Assembly (NCBI GenBank): GCA_022448245.1
Contig: JAKVCO010000006.1
Coordinates: forward strand, 389,958-438,277
Length of the DNA: 48,320 bases
Origin: Paracoccaceae bacterium
GTDB lineage: Bacteria; Pseudomonadota; Alphaproteobacteria; Rhodobacterales; Rhodobacteraceae
Direction: 5' to 3'
The translations under genes and the position numbers were made by a program. Shown here one piece after another: positions 17,746 through 26,555 of this stretch. How positions within the stretch are numbered: position 1 is the stretch's first letter; each line of letters opens with the position of its first letter. The notes beneath the pieces were generated by a model. It ran no database searches. It was not told where the DNA came from and saw only the letters and a list, made by a program, of their open reading frames with translations.

Positions 17746-18876
17746 ATGCTAAGACGATCTGCAGCCTCTCTTAGGGGAGTGACGAGCCGCAGCATTCGTA
17801 CAACGGTTCTTTTGATGGCGGGACTTTCGCTCGCAGCCTGTGCGATCCCACGAGGCGCCGCACTCGTTTCCGAAGTGACCTCCGATCAGGAAGCCGCAAA
17901 CTTTGCGCTCTATCCTGTAACCGAAGATTTTCTTCCCGTTGTCGCTGACTGGCCCGTGACGGGTGAAAAGCTAGGCAACTGGCCGAGCCACGGCCACGGA
18001 TCTAACGAGCGGGTCATTCGTCCCGGCGACCGCGTGACCATCACAATCTGGGACGCCTCCGAGAATTCGCTGCTCGCCACACCCGGCGCACCAGCCACCC
18101 CGCTGGGCGAAATGCAGGTCTCCGCAGGTGGCACGGTCTTTATCCCCTACGCCGGCAACATTCGTATCGCTGGTAACAGCCCACAGGCCGCCCGATCGAT
18201 CCTCGAGCGCCGCGTGGGCGAATTCGTCTCCTCCGCTCAGGTCCAGCTCGACATGGTTGAAGGCGAATCCAACACAGTGAGCCTCGTGGCAGGTGCCGCG
18301 AGCCCTGGGCGTTATCCGATGCCCGACAACAGCTTCTCAGTGCTCGATTTGATCGCTACCGCTGGCGGCGTGTCGGGCGCCCTGGAAAATCCGAAGGTCA
18401 AACTGCACCGTGGACATGAGTTCTTCGCAATCTCGGCCTCGACCCTATACGAAGACCCAGTCCGCGACATTGCTCTTCGACCGGGCGACCAGGTCGTAGT
18501 TGAGGAAGACAGCCGCTACTTCGTGTCCCTCGGCGCTTCGGGCAGCGAGGAAGTCTACCCGTTCACGAAGGATTTCATCTCCGCTGCGGATGCCATGGCC
18601 ATCGTGGGGGGCGTGAACGACAACCGGGGCGATCCGGGTGGCATTCTGGTCCTGCGCGAGTATCCCGCGGATGCGATCTCCGCTGACGGCCCGGAGAAGG
18701 CGCGCGTCGTCTTTTCGATCGACCTGACGAGCGCAGATGGCCTGTTTTCGGCACGCAAGTTCCGGATCAACAGCGAAGATCTGATCTATGTCAGCGAAGC
18801 GCCCGTCACTCAGACCGGCACGATCCTGTCCATCATCGGCTCGGGCTTTGGAATCATCAACGCAGTGTCGAACTAA
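17746..18876 (+). CDS. Polysaccharide export outer-membrane lipoprotein (Wza/CtrA/BexD type)
   Basis: A 376-residue lipoprotein that forms the outer-membrane channel for the capsule. Signal peptide and lipobox end at SLAAC (Cys32). The poly_export domain (PF02563) shows PGDRVTITIWDASEN and GTVFIPYAGNIRIAG. Two SLBB-like repeats follow, with SVLDLIATAGGVSGAL and DAMAIVGGVNDNRGDPGG. The protein ends soon after SEDLIYVSEAP. The length is closer to CtrA/BexD than to the longer E. coli KpsD. The frame extends upstream to 17554, but ATG 17746 has GGAGGG just before it and starts a proper signal peptide. It stands alone on its strand, 8 kb from kpsM. Confidence 0.9.
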   Translation: MLRRSAASLRGVTSRSIRTTVLLMAGLSLAACAIPRGAALVSEVTSDQEAANFALYPVTEDFLPVVADWPVTGEKLGNWPSHGHGSNERVIRPGDRVTITIWDASENSLLATPGAPATPLGEMQVSAGGTVFIPYAGNIRIAGNSPQAARSILERRVGEFVSSAQVQLDMVEGESNTVSLVAGAASPGRYPMPDNSFSVLDLIATAGGVSGALENPKVKLHRGHEFFAISASTLYEDPVRDIALRPGDQVVVEEDSRYFVSLGASGSEEVYPFTKDFISAADAMAIVGGVNDNRGDPGGILVLREYPADAISADGPEKARVVFSIDLTSADGLFSARKFRINSEDLIYVSEAPVTQTGTILSIIGSGFGIINAVSN

Positions 18877-18904
18877 GGGCGCTGCGGCTTAGGCCGGGCC
18901 GCCC

Positions 18905-20155
18905 TCAGATCCTGATGTGACCTGCCTCAGCGGAAACCAGCGCGTTCATCTCGGCGATGTGGCGCGGCAGACAAACTGTCTTGAAATCGTAGGTCTTCAC
19001 GACGTGTTCGCGCGCGGCCTTGCGCATGGCCTGATAGGCATCCGGACGGGCCAGGACATCGACGACCTGCTCTGCCAGAGCTTCGGGCTTGAAGAAATCG
19101 ACGAGCATGCCGGTTTCGCCATGGGTCACAGCCTCCCGCACGGGCGCGACGTCTGAGGCCACGATCGGCGCCTCCATCGACATCGATTCAAGGAGCGACC
19201 AGCTCAACACGAAGGGCTTGGTCAGGTAGATGTGGCACTGGCTGATCTGAACGACTTGCTGAAAGCTGGAATAAGGCACCTGCCCTAGGAAATGGACGCG
19301 GTCCCAATCGATCTTGGTGCCGACTTCCTTCTCAAGCTCGGCCCTGAAGCCGCCCTTGTCCTTGGCTTTGGGCCCATAGGAGCTGTCGTTGCCGCCGATG
19401 ATCAGCACCCGCGCATTCGGGCGCTGTGCCAAAATCTTGGGGAGCGCGCGCATGAAGACATGAAACCCGCGCATCCGCTCCATATTGCGGGCCACGTAGG
19501 TGAATATCTCATCGTCACGCGTGATCTGCCCTGCCCGCCCGAGCGAAAGCGAGACATTCGGATCGGGCTTCAAAAGGTCGGTTCGGATGCCGTCGTGGCA
19601 GACATACATGTTTTCGTGGAACGGCTTGGGAAAGCAATCAGCCTGCCACTGTGTCGGTGCTGTAAGGCGGTCCACACTATGCAGGTTGGCATAGGGCGTG
19701 GCGTTGCGCGCCTTCAAAAGAAACGGCGTGTGAGGGGATACCGGCTCTTCCGGATCAAAGCCCACCGAGCCGCCTTCCATGTTGTAGAAGTACTCAAAGA
19801 AACCCAGCACCGGGACATCGGGCCACAGCTCTTTGAGAAAGAGCATCTCACCCCAGCCCGTATGACCGATCACGAGATCAGGCTTAAAGCCGGTTTCTTT
19901 CTGGTGACGGGCGAGCGCCTCAACCGCACCAAACCCCGTGCCGGTGGCCTCCTCCCACACTTTCGAGAGGCCCCAAGCGTCCTGCGCAGGCGCATGGCGG
20001 GGCTGATAGAGGATCTTGGTGATGCCCTCGGGCGCCGGAAAGTTCTTGCGCTGGGTCAGGAACGCCAACTCGTGCCCCTGATCCTGCTCCAAGAGCCAGG
20101 CCATCATCTCCCGGTACTGACCAGGCATGTTCTGATGGACAAAGAGTAGCTTCAT
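18905..20155 (-). CDS. Glycosyltransferase family 4 (Glyco_trans_4_3 N-terminal type)
   Basis: A 416-residue GT-B enzyme started at ATG 20155. The N-terminus MKLLFVHQNMPGQYREM is the signature of the PF12000 group of GT4 enzymes, also marked by LVIGHTGWGEMLFLKELWPD and FFEYFYN. The C-terminal donor domain has TYVARNMERMRGFHVFMRAL, VLIIGGNDSSYG and a PFVLSWSLLESMSMEAPIVASD segment with the conserved glutamate. The open frame runs upstream to 20341, but the added 62 residues lie inside the FkbM gene. ATG 20155 overlaps that gene's stop by one base (TGATG), so the two are translationally coupled. Substrate unknown. Confidence 0.9.
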   Translation of the reverse strand: MKLLFVHQNMPGQYREMMAWLLEQDQGHELAFLTQRKNFPAPEGITKILYQPRHAPAQDAWGLSKVWEEATGTGFGAVEALARHQKETGFKPDLVIGHTGWGEMLFLKELWPDVPVLGFFEYFYNMEGGSVGFDPEEPVSPHTPFLLKARNATPYANLHSVDRLTAPTQWQADCFPKPFHENMYVCHDGIRTDLLKPDPNVSLSLGRAGQITRDDEIFTYVARNMERMRGFHVFMRALPKILAQRPNARVLIIGGNDSSYGPKAKDKGGFRAELEKEVGTKIDWDRVHFLGQVPYSSFQQVVQISQCHIYLTKPFVLSWSLLESMSMEAPIVASDVAPVREAVTHGETGMLVDFFKPEALAEQVVDVLARPDAYQAMRKAAREHVVKTYDFKTVCLPRHIAEMNALVSAEAGHIRI

Positions 20156-20940
20156 CAGAGGATGGAAGCGCCCAGATACATGTGTACCCTTTCGAAGTCT
20201 TCGAGACGCGAATGGTAGGCCCCAATCTTCACAGGCGCCCACCCGGTTTCCCGGTAGCGCCAGTTGGAATAGCCGTGATCTGCAAAGAACTCGTAAAAGT
20301 CCTTGTAGAACTCGCGCCGCGCCATCTGGTGGACGCCGCATTCGAAGCTAACCACTCCGATCTGCTTTTTCTTGAAGAGACGCTCGGCGCCTTTGAGCAC
20401 TGGCAGCTCGTGACCTTCGATATCGACCTTTAGGATGTCGATCCGATCGATCTTTTCGGCTGCGCAGTAATCATCGAGCGTCTTCACTTCGATCGTGCGC
20501 GATTTTAGCATCTCGACCACGCGCGCGGGCATATAGGTCAGCTCGTTGTCGATGGACGCGAGGCCGGTGAGCTCGTTCTCGTAGTGGATCTTCACGTTGC
20601 CGAGTTTGTCCGACAGGCCGAATTCATTCAGGCGGATCTTGGCCAGGTGATCGGCATAAAGCCCCTCGTCCATGGAGTTCTTGAAGAACTGAATGTTGCC
20701 GGGCATCGGCTCAAAGCAGTGCATCTCACCGATATGGCGGCCGTAGTATTCCAGCATGGAAGCCGTCCAAAGACCGGCATTTGCCCCGACATCAAACACC
20801 CGAAGCGGCTTTTCGCGGATCCGTTCTGGCGGGATCAATCCCATGAACGGCTGAATTTCGGTGAGGTTGAATTGCGGAAATGTCTTGGTGAAATGCTTCT
20901 CCCATTTATCGGAAGAGCGGAGTTCGTGGCTCAGCGTCAT
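20155..20940 (-). CDS. FkbM-family methyltransferase
   Basis: A 261-residue class I SAM-dependent methyltransferase. Motif I is VFDVGANAG (48-56), the acidic ribose-binding end of strand 2 is CFEPMP, and the FkbM hallmark KVDIEGHE is at 171-178. FkbM proteins mostly O-methylate sugars or secondary metabolites, so methylation of a glycan residue is likely. The ATG at 20940 has GGGAG nine bases upstream. It is the first gene of a two-gene minus-strand unit with the glycosyltransferase and diverges from galE. Confidence 0.87.
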   Translation of the reverse strand: MTLSHELRSSDKWEKHFTKTFPQFNLTEIQPFMGLIPPERIREKPLRVFDVGANAGLWTASMLEYYGRHIGEMHCFEPMPGNIQFFKNSMDEGLYADHLAKIRLNEFGLSDKLGNVKIHYENELTGLASIDNELTYMPARVVEMLKSRTIEVKTLDDYCAAEKIDRIDILKVDIEGHELPVLKGAERLFKKKQIGVVSFECGVHQMARREFYKDFYEFFADHGYSNWRYRETGWAPVKIGAYHSRLEDFERVHMYLGASIL

Positions 20941-21032
20941 AAGAGGCTCCCTGCTCGCCTTTGGGTTTGGCTAGCCAGTTTGCAGTGGCTTGGCAAGGAG
21001 ACCGATGCTACGCGAACACGAGGAGGGTCCAC

Positions 21033-22022
21033 ATGTCAGAGAGCAAGAACAATACCGTGCTCGTCACTGGTGGCGCCGGCTATATCGGCGCGCACGCGTG
21101 CAAAGCGCTTCAGCAGGTCGGCTATGTCCCCGTGACTTTCGACAACCTGTCGACGGGCCACGCCGAGGCTGTAAAGTTCGGCCCCCTGTTTAAGGGCGAT
21201 CTGACCGACCGATCCTCGATCGATGCTGCGTTTCAGGAGCATCGCCCCCATGCAGTGTTGCACTTCGCAGCCCTCAGCCAAGTAGGCGAAAGCGTCACAG
21301 ACCCAGGCCGGTACTGGCGCGAGAACGTCGGCGGTGCGCTGAACCTGATCGAAGCAACGGTGGCTGCAGGCGTCATGAACTTCGTGTTCTCCTCCACCTG
21401 CGCGACCTATGGCGACCAAGACGGCGTCGTGCTGACCGAAGACACCGATCAGCGCCCGATGAATGCCTACGGCGGCTCTAAGCTCGCTATCGAGCAGATG
21501 CTTGCCGATTTCGTGCCTAAGGGGCTCGAGGCCGTCATCTTCCGCTACTTTAACGTGGCCGGAGCCGATCCCGACGCCGATGTGGGCGAGGATCACGACC
21601 CGGAGACCCACCTCATCCCGCTCGTGATTGACGCGATCGCCGGGCGACGCGGCCCCCTGACCATTTTTGGCACGGATTACGACACCCCCGATGGCACCTG
21701 CATCCGCGACTACGTGCACGTCAGCGACCTTGCGGACGCCCATGTGAAAGGGCTCGAGTGGCTCACGGCGGGAAAAGGGTCGCGGACATTCTGTCTGGGC
21801 ACCGGCACAGGGTTTTCGGTGCGCGAAGTCATCGATGCGGCGAAAGCTGTGACCAACGCCGAGGTTCCTCATTCCGAGGGGGCACGCCGCGCCGGAGATG
21901 CTGCGCGTCTGGTCTGCGGCTCGGAGCGCGCAAAGACAGAGCTTGGATGGACACCCACGCGCAGCGACATGGTCACAATGCTGCGCGACGCACACCGCTG
22001 GCACGAGAAAGGCAGCTTCTGA
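21033..22022 (+). CDS. galE: UDP-glucose 4-epimerase
   Basis: A 329-residue extended SDR enzyme that interconverts UDP-glucose and UDP-galactose. The NAD loop GGAGYIG is at 13-19, the catalytic region reads FSSTCATYGD and the YxxxK pair is in AYGGSKLAIEQ. FRYFNVAGADPDADVGEDH, IFGTDYDTPDGTCIRDYVHV and SGAR-like ARRAGDAARLV complete the family pattern. ATG 21033 is preferred to the upstream frame at 20961 because GGAGG precedes it by six bases and the Rossmann fold starts directly after. Confidence 0.93.
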   Translation: MSESKNNTVLVTGGAGYIGAHACKALQQVGYVPVTFDNLSTGHAEAVKFGPLFKGDLTDRSSIDAAFQEHRPHAVLHFAALSQVGESVTDPGRYWRENVGGALNLIEATVAAGVMNFVFSSTCATYGDQDGVVLTEDTDQRPMNAYGGSKLAIEQMLADFVPKGLEAVIFRYFNVAGADPDADVGEDHDPETHLIPLVIDAIAGRRGPLTIFGTDYDTPDGTCIRDYVHVSDLADAHVKGLEWLTAGKGSRTFCLGTGTGFSVREVIDAAKAVTNAEVPHSEGARRAGDAARLVCGSERAKTELGWTPTRSDMVTMLRDAHRWHEKGSF

Positions 22023-22101
22023 CCAGCGCGCTTTTAGGTTGCAAAGCCCCCAAGTCAGACGCAAACAAAACAAGCGCTGAGCTAGGAAATCGGGATCAAT
22101 T

Positions 22102-25044
22102 GTGGCCAGATACTTCGGGACCGTCGAGACAATCGAAACCACCCACGTCAGCGGCTGGGTGCTGGACGCAGACGCCCCAACCAAGCCCGTCTGGATCGAA
22201 GTCGAAACGCCGTCCGGCCACGTCATTCGCACCCGCGCCAGCCGCCCACGAGGCGACACGAACGTCGCCGGCATGGGCACCGGGCCGGTTGGCTTTTTTG
22301 TCCCGCTTCACGAGATAGACCGAGAGGGCCCCGGCGACATTCGCGTGCGTGTGGCAGATACCGACCAAGTTCTGGGAATTGGGGCCGACCTCACAACGGC
22401 CGAGCGTCTCTCCCGCGCGCGCTTTCAAGTCTCGTCACGCTTTGGCACGAAAAGCAGCGAGGCAAACCAGCCCATCTTCGCGACCATCGGCAAAATCGAA
22501 GGCGGCCATATCGAGGTTTGGGTCGATTCCGAGGACGAAGAGCTTTCGCTCATGGTTACGGTCGGAAACATTCCCGCATGGCAGGCCCCCGAGGTGACCG
22601 AGCTGCCAGACCTTTCCGAGAAAGCGCGGGCATTTCATTTCTTCATCTCTGGCCTGACCGAGGGCGCTGAAATTGGTCTTTGGACCATCAGCGCCGAACG
22701 TATCGAGCTGTGTGAGACACGGCGCGTCAGCCGCACGCTCTTTGAACGATCCATCTTCAAGCAGTTTGCGCGTGCGGTGGAGATCGCCAGACAACCCGGC
22801 GCAGTCGCAGTCACCTGCTGGGATGGCGGGCACAACCCAATCGGGCGCGCCAAGGTTCTGTACGACGTGCTGGCGGGGCGTCGCCCAGTCGTTCTCTTTG
22901 CCTTCCTCTTTTCGGACTTTGGCGGTGATATCTGGCCCCCATTGACCACGTCAGATGCGGCCATCGTGACGATCCCTTGGTCCGAGCGGCATTTCTTCCT
23001 CAGGATAGCGCGTCAGATGGGGCTCGTCTTTGACACCGTGTGGATGTGCAAACCCCGCATGCCGACCTTCGAGCTGTCCTCGGCACTGGCTAAACCTGAT
23101 GCTGCTTTGATATTGGATATCGACGACAATGAGGACGAGTTCTCCACGTCGAAAGGGTCACGCACCAAAGCTTATGGGCGCACATCAATCGGGCTTTCCC
23201 GGTTCACGATGGAAAACGTCCCTGCGCGCACCGTCGCCAGCGTCTCGCTGCAAGAGGACTTTGGCGGCCACATGGTGCGCCACGCCCGCACGCAGCAGAA
23301 CATTGAGCCGCTTGCGAAGTCCCCCACGCTCAAAGTCGGCTTCATCGGCACAGTGCGCCCGCACAAACGCATTGTCGAAGCGGCCCAGGCCATCAACGAG
23401 CTGAACGCCGCCGCTGGCACACAGCCCTTCGAGTTCCACGTCTATGGTGACGTTCAGCCCGCAGCTGTGCGCAACGCTCTCCTCGAAGAAGGGGCGGTGC
23501 TGAAGGACAACATCCCGCTTCATGCGCTTTCTGATCATCTGGCAAGCTTCCATCTCATCCTGACGGGCTTCCCGCCAGAGACGCAGGAAGAAACACCGAT
23601 CACGCGGCACCAAATCTCGGCCAAGATCGGGGATGCGATGTCTGTGGGGCGCCCGGCACTCGTGCCTTCGGGCGCATCTGTTGCCGATCTGGCTGAAACA
23701 AACGGGATCTTCCTCTTCACGGCAGACACTTTTGCTGCTCAGCTGGAAGCCGCCGCCGAGAAGGTGGGAGAAACTGTCACGCTGCCGCGCGATTTCACTC
23801 TCGATGGCGCATACGAGGCTTTCAACGCTGCCGAAGAAGAAGCGCGCGGCGCACAGCGCGCATCTGAGGCGTTGGCCTTGATGCCCGCGCCCCTGAAAAC
23901 TCCCGATAGCCAGCCCACGCTCGTCTTGCTTTGGAAACAGCATGACGCGGGTCTTTATGGCCGCCGTCCAGATATTCTGGCGCGCTCCTATGCAAGCGCC
24001 TATCCCGACCACCGCGTGATCATGCTCGAGATGCTCTATCCCGACTTCGATCATCGCTACCGATCCGACAATTCCGGGCTAAGCGAAGCGGCCTTCCTGC
24101 GCGAGCTCAACACACGAAAGTCCAAAGGCGTCGTCCAAAACGGAGTCGAGTACGTCCAACTGAGGATCGAACGGTCCGATCAGATGAACCGCACGTTAAT
24201 GGAGTACTTTGGCGCCAACGCGATTTTGCCGACGAACGCGGTTCTGGTGCTGTTTCCCAACATCCTGCATCTGCAGCGGGTCTATGACGTGTTAAGCCCC
24301 TACCCCATCGTCGCGGATATTGTGGACAACCAACTGGCATGGTCCACCGACGGTCAGAAAGCCGCTGTCATCCAGCAGTACTTTTCGCTGAGCCGCATCA
24401 GCAACTGCATGGTCTTCAACTCGGCCAGAAACCTAGAGACCTTCCGCGAGACCGGCATCCTTTCAGGGGTCGACCAGAAGGTGTCGCACATCCCGAACTG
24501 GTATCAGCTTCCGGCCGATTTTGAGACCCCGGCACAAAAAGCATCCGGCAAGCACATCAACATCTTCTACACCGGCAACATGAACGATCGGATCGACTGG
24601 GCGCTGCTCGGCGATATCGCCGATCTCGACGATCGCATCCGCCTGCATCTTGTCGGGGAAGCCTCGAGATCGTTCGATAGTCTTGTGGAGCTGCTCGAAA
24701 GCCGCCCCAACACGATCTTCCACGGCGTCAAGAACGAGCGGATGAGCCTCGAGATGTTGGCCCAAGCAGACCTCACCGTGATGCCGCATCTGGTCGACGA
24801 CGTCTCAAAATACATGAACCCGCTCAAGGTCCACATGTATGGCGCCCTGGGCCTGTCGACCGTGGCCTCCGACATTCCGGGGATCGTGGCGAGCGATCTT
24901 TTGACCATTGCCAGCAGCCGCGAGGACTTCCTCGCCAAAGTAAAAGCCTTGATCGGCACAACAACGCGCAAGCCGGTGCGGGCCAGTGAAGGCCTCGGGC
25001 AAGACTATCTGGATCTTATCACGCGGCTTCGAGGAAGCGTTTGA
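22102..25044 (+). CDS. Tandem glycosyltransferase with N-terminal beta-sandwich domains
   Basis: A 980-residue protein from a GTG start (GGGA about six bases upstream). Residues 1-100 look like an all-beta module (GTVETIETTHVSGWVLDAD) of the kind fused to glycosyltransferases in marine alphaproteobacteria, and residues 110-215 look like a second, degenerate copy (GHIEVWVDSEDEELSLMV). Two GT-B units follow. Unit A is about 225-600, with LDIDDNEDEFS and VGFIGTVRPHKRIVEAA. Unit B is about 615-980, with LYGRRPDILARS, NIFYTGNMNDRIDW and MPHLVDDVSKYMNPLKVHMYGALG. Two active units could add two sugars or make a disaccharide repeat, but activity of each is unproven. It follows galE on the same strand. 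Confidence 0.78.
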   Translation: MARYFGTVETIETTHVSGWVLDADAPTKPVWIEVETPSGHVIRTRASRPRGDTNVAGMGTGPVGFFVPLHEIDREGPGDIRVRVADTDQVLGIGADLTTAERLSRARFQVSSRFGTKSSEANQPIFATIGKIEGGHIEVWVDSEDEELSLMVTVGNIPAWQAPEVTELPDLSEKARAFHFFISGLTEGAEIGLWTISAERIELCETRRVSRTLFERSIFKQFARAVEIARQPGAVAVTCWDGGHNPIGRAKVLYDVLAGRRPVVLFAFLFSDFGGDIWPPLTTSDAAIVTIPWSERHFFLRIARQMGLVFDTVWMCKPRMPTFELSSALAKPDAALILDIDDNEDEFSTSKGSRTKAYGRTSIGLSRFTMENVPARTVASVSLQEDFGGHMVRHARTQQNIEPLAKSPTLKVGFIGTVRPHKRIVEAAQAINELNAAAGTQPFEFHVYGDVQPAAVRNALLEEGAVLKDNIPLHALSDHLASFHLILTGFPPETQEETPITRHQISAKIGDAMSVGRPALVPSGASVADLAETNGIFLFTADTFAAQLEAAAEKVGETVTLPRDFTLDGAYEAFNAAEEEARGAQRASEALALMPAPLKTPDSQPTLVLLWKQHDAGLYGRRPDILARSYASAYPDHRVIMLEMLYPDFDHRYRSDNSGLSEAAFLRELNTRKSKGVVQNGVEYVQLRIERSDQMNRTLMEYFGANAILPTNAVLVLFPNILHLQRVYDVLSPYPIVADIVDNQLAWSTDGQKAAVIQQYFSLSRISNCMVFNSARNLETFRETGILSGVDQKVSHIPNWYQLPADFETPAQKASGKHINIFYTGNMNDRIDWALLGDIADLDDRIRLHLVGEASRSFDSLVELLESRPNTIFHGVKNERMSLEMLAQADLTVMPHLVDDVSKYMNPLKVHMYGALGLSTVASDIPGIVASDLLTIASSREDFLAKVKALIGTTTRKPVRASEGLGQDYLDLITRLRGSV

Positions 25045-25089
25045 CAACAATGAGCGGCCCGTCAGACTGGTGCTCAAAGAGGAACTAAT

Positions 25090-25791
25090 ATGCAGATCAA
25101 ACCAAGCTGCCCTATTTGCAATTCGCACGATATCGGCGTTTTCAACGGCCGCGAAAACGCGCGTTGCGTAAACTGCGGCGCGCTTGAGCGGACCCGCTTC
25201 ATGTTCCTGCTATTGAATCGCATGGGCATCCTGCACCCAGATACCTCTGTTCTGCACTTCGCCCCTGAACCGGGCATGTTTCGGCGCCTGTCGCAGCTTT
25301 GCAGCAGCTACACACCGATGGACTACAACGTCGACCAATACGACAAATGGTCCCCTGAGGTTCGCTTTGTTGACCTTTGCGATGTCGATGGAACGGTTAC
25401 GGGCACCTACGACCTCATCATCCACAACCACGTGCTCGAGCATGTTCCGTGCTCGGTTTCCTCTGTTGTGGCGAAACTCAAAGCGCGTCTGAACCCGGGC
25501 GGTGTGATGCTGTTCTCGATCCCGACGCGCGCTGGCGTGGCGACGAGCGAAGACCTGGACCCTTCCCTGACCCACGAAGAACGCCACGCGCGCTTTGGCC
25601 AATGGGATCACATGCGCCTCTTCGGCGCCGATGACGTCATCGAGATCCTGAATGGGTCCGAAGACAACGGCGCTGAGCTGGTTCCAGCCTATGACTATAT
25701 CTCGCCCAAAGAGCGCGAGATGGCCTTGCTGCCGCCGGCGATCGAACGGCTTTCCGGGCACTCGATCTACAAGGTGGCCGCAGCCTCATGA
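25090..25791 (+). CDS. Zinc-ribbon class I SAM methyltransferase (paralogue 1)
   Basis: A 233-residue protein. The first 35 residues form a probable zinc ribbon with CPIC and CVNCG knuckles. A class I methyltransferase-like core follows: VLHFAPEPGMF at the motif I position, YDLIIHNHVLEHVP as motif II and LNPGGVMLFSIP as post-motif. Motif I lacks the usual GxGxG. The start ATG 25090 has GAGG upstream. The stop overlaps the next gene's ATG (ATGA, 25788-25791), so the two are coupled. This type of zinc-ribbon methyltransferase occurs in polysaccharide loci; a sugar as substrate is inferred from context only. Confidence 0.78.
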   Translation: MQIKPSCPICNSHDIGVFNGRENARCVNCGALERTRFMFLLLNRMGILHPDTSVLHFAPEPGMFRRLSQLCSSYTPMDYNVDQYDKWSPEVRFVDLCDVDGTVTGTYDLIIHNHVLEHVPCSVSSVVAKLKARLNPGGVMLFSIPTRAGVATSEDLDPSLTHEERHARFGQWDHMRLFGADDVIEILNGSEDNGAELVPAYDYISPKEREMALLPPAIERLSGHSIYKVAAAS

Positions 25792-26528
25792 CCGAGCGCG
25801 CCGAGAGCTATTCGGGCATTTGCAGCGTTTGCGGCACCCATGGCTCTTTCCGGGACATGGCGCAGTCGATCCGCGAGACCTATCAGTGCACCACGTGTCG
25901 CGCCTCCATGCGCGAACGCGTGACGGCAGACGCAATCTTAGCCATGTACGCGCGCGGGCGGTCCACCTGTTTGGTGGAGCTCGCTGAAGACCCCAACTTT
26001 AGCAACCTCGATATCTTTGAACCGGGTATCTCTGGCGCGTATCGGACAATCTTAAAGCCGCTGCCATCGTACAAAAACTCGTTCTATTGGGACGACATCC
26101 CATTCGGCGAAGAACGCGACGGGGTGCGCAACGAAGACCTCCAAGCGCTGACCTTCAGAGACGCGAGTTTCGACCTCGTGATTTCGTCTGATATCTTTGA
26201 GCATGTGCGCCATCCGTGGACGGCCTTCCGGGAACTGCGACGTGTTTTGCGTACAGGCGGCTGCCACATCTTTTCGATCCCGGTCATGCTGCCGATGCGC
26301 ACCCACGGTCGTCTGCGCGTGGACACGTCAGGTCCGGAAGACGTCCATATTCTGGAGCCCGTCTATCACGGAGACGGTAAAGGCGGCCGGTCACTGGTCT
26401 ATACAGACTTCGGCGCAGACCTTTACGACAAGCTAGAACGATGTGGCTACAAAACCGTGGCTGTGCGAAGCGACCATACTGATGAAGAACGCCGCAAAGT
26501 CATCGCCTTCATTTGCCTTGCTGTCTGA
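25788..26528 (+). CDS. Zinc-ribbon class I SAM methyltransferase (paralogue 2)
   Basis: A 246-residue protein coupled to the preceding gene by ATGA. The N-terminus has CSVCG and CTTCR, a likely zinc ribbon. The core has DIFEPGISGAYR at the motif I position, FDLVISSDIFEHVRHP as motif II and LRTGGCHIFSIPV as post-motif. An acidic insertion (DDIPFGEERDGVRNEDLQAL) precedes motif II and is shared with the convergent paralogue at 26556-27278, which is more similar to this protein than paralogue 1 is. Nothing identifies the acceptor. Confidence 0.78.
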   Translation: MTERAESYSGICSVCGTHGSFRDMAQSIRETYQCTTCRASMRERVTADAILAMYARGRSTCLVELAEDPNFSNLDIFEPGISGAYRTILKPLPSYKNSFYWDDIPFGEERDGVRNEDLQALTFRDASFDLVISSDIFEHVRHPWTAFRELRRVLRTGGCHIFSIPVMLPMRTHGRLRVDTSGPEDVHILEPVYHGDGKGGRSLVYTDFGADLYDKLERCGYKTVAVRSDHTDEERRKVIAFICLAV

Positions 26529-26555
26529 AGCGGCCCAGTCTGAGGGCGCACCAGT

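Noticed and set aside
18874..18914. AGGGCG/CGCCCT inverted repeat after the wza-type gene as a terminator
   Set aside because: Six pairs around a loop of about 20 bases and no T tract; not convincing.
21036..22280. Minus-strand frame of 414 codons opposite galE
   Set aside because: Shadow of galE, whose SDR motifs and ribosome-binding site are clear; the antisense product is low in structure and has no family match.
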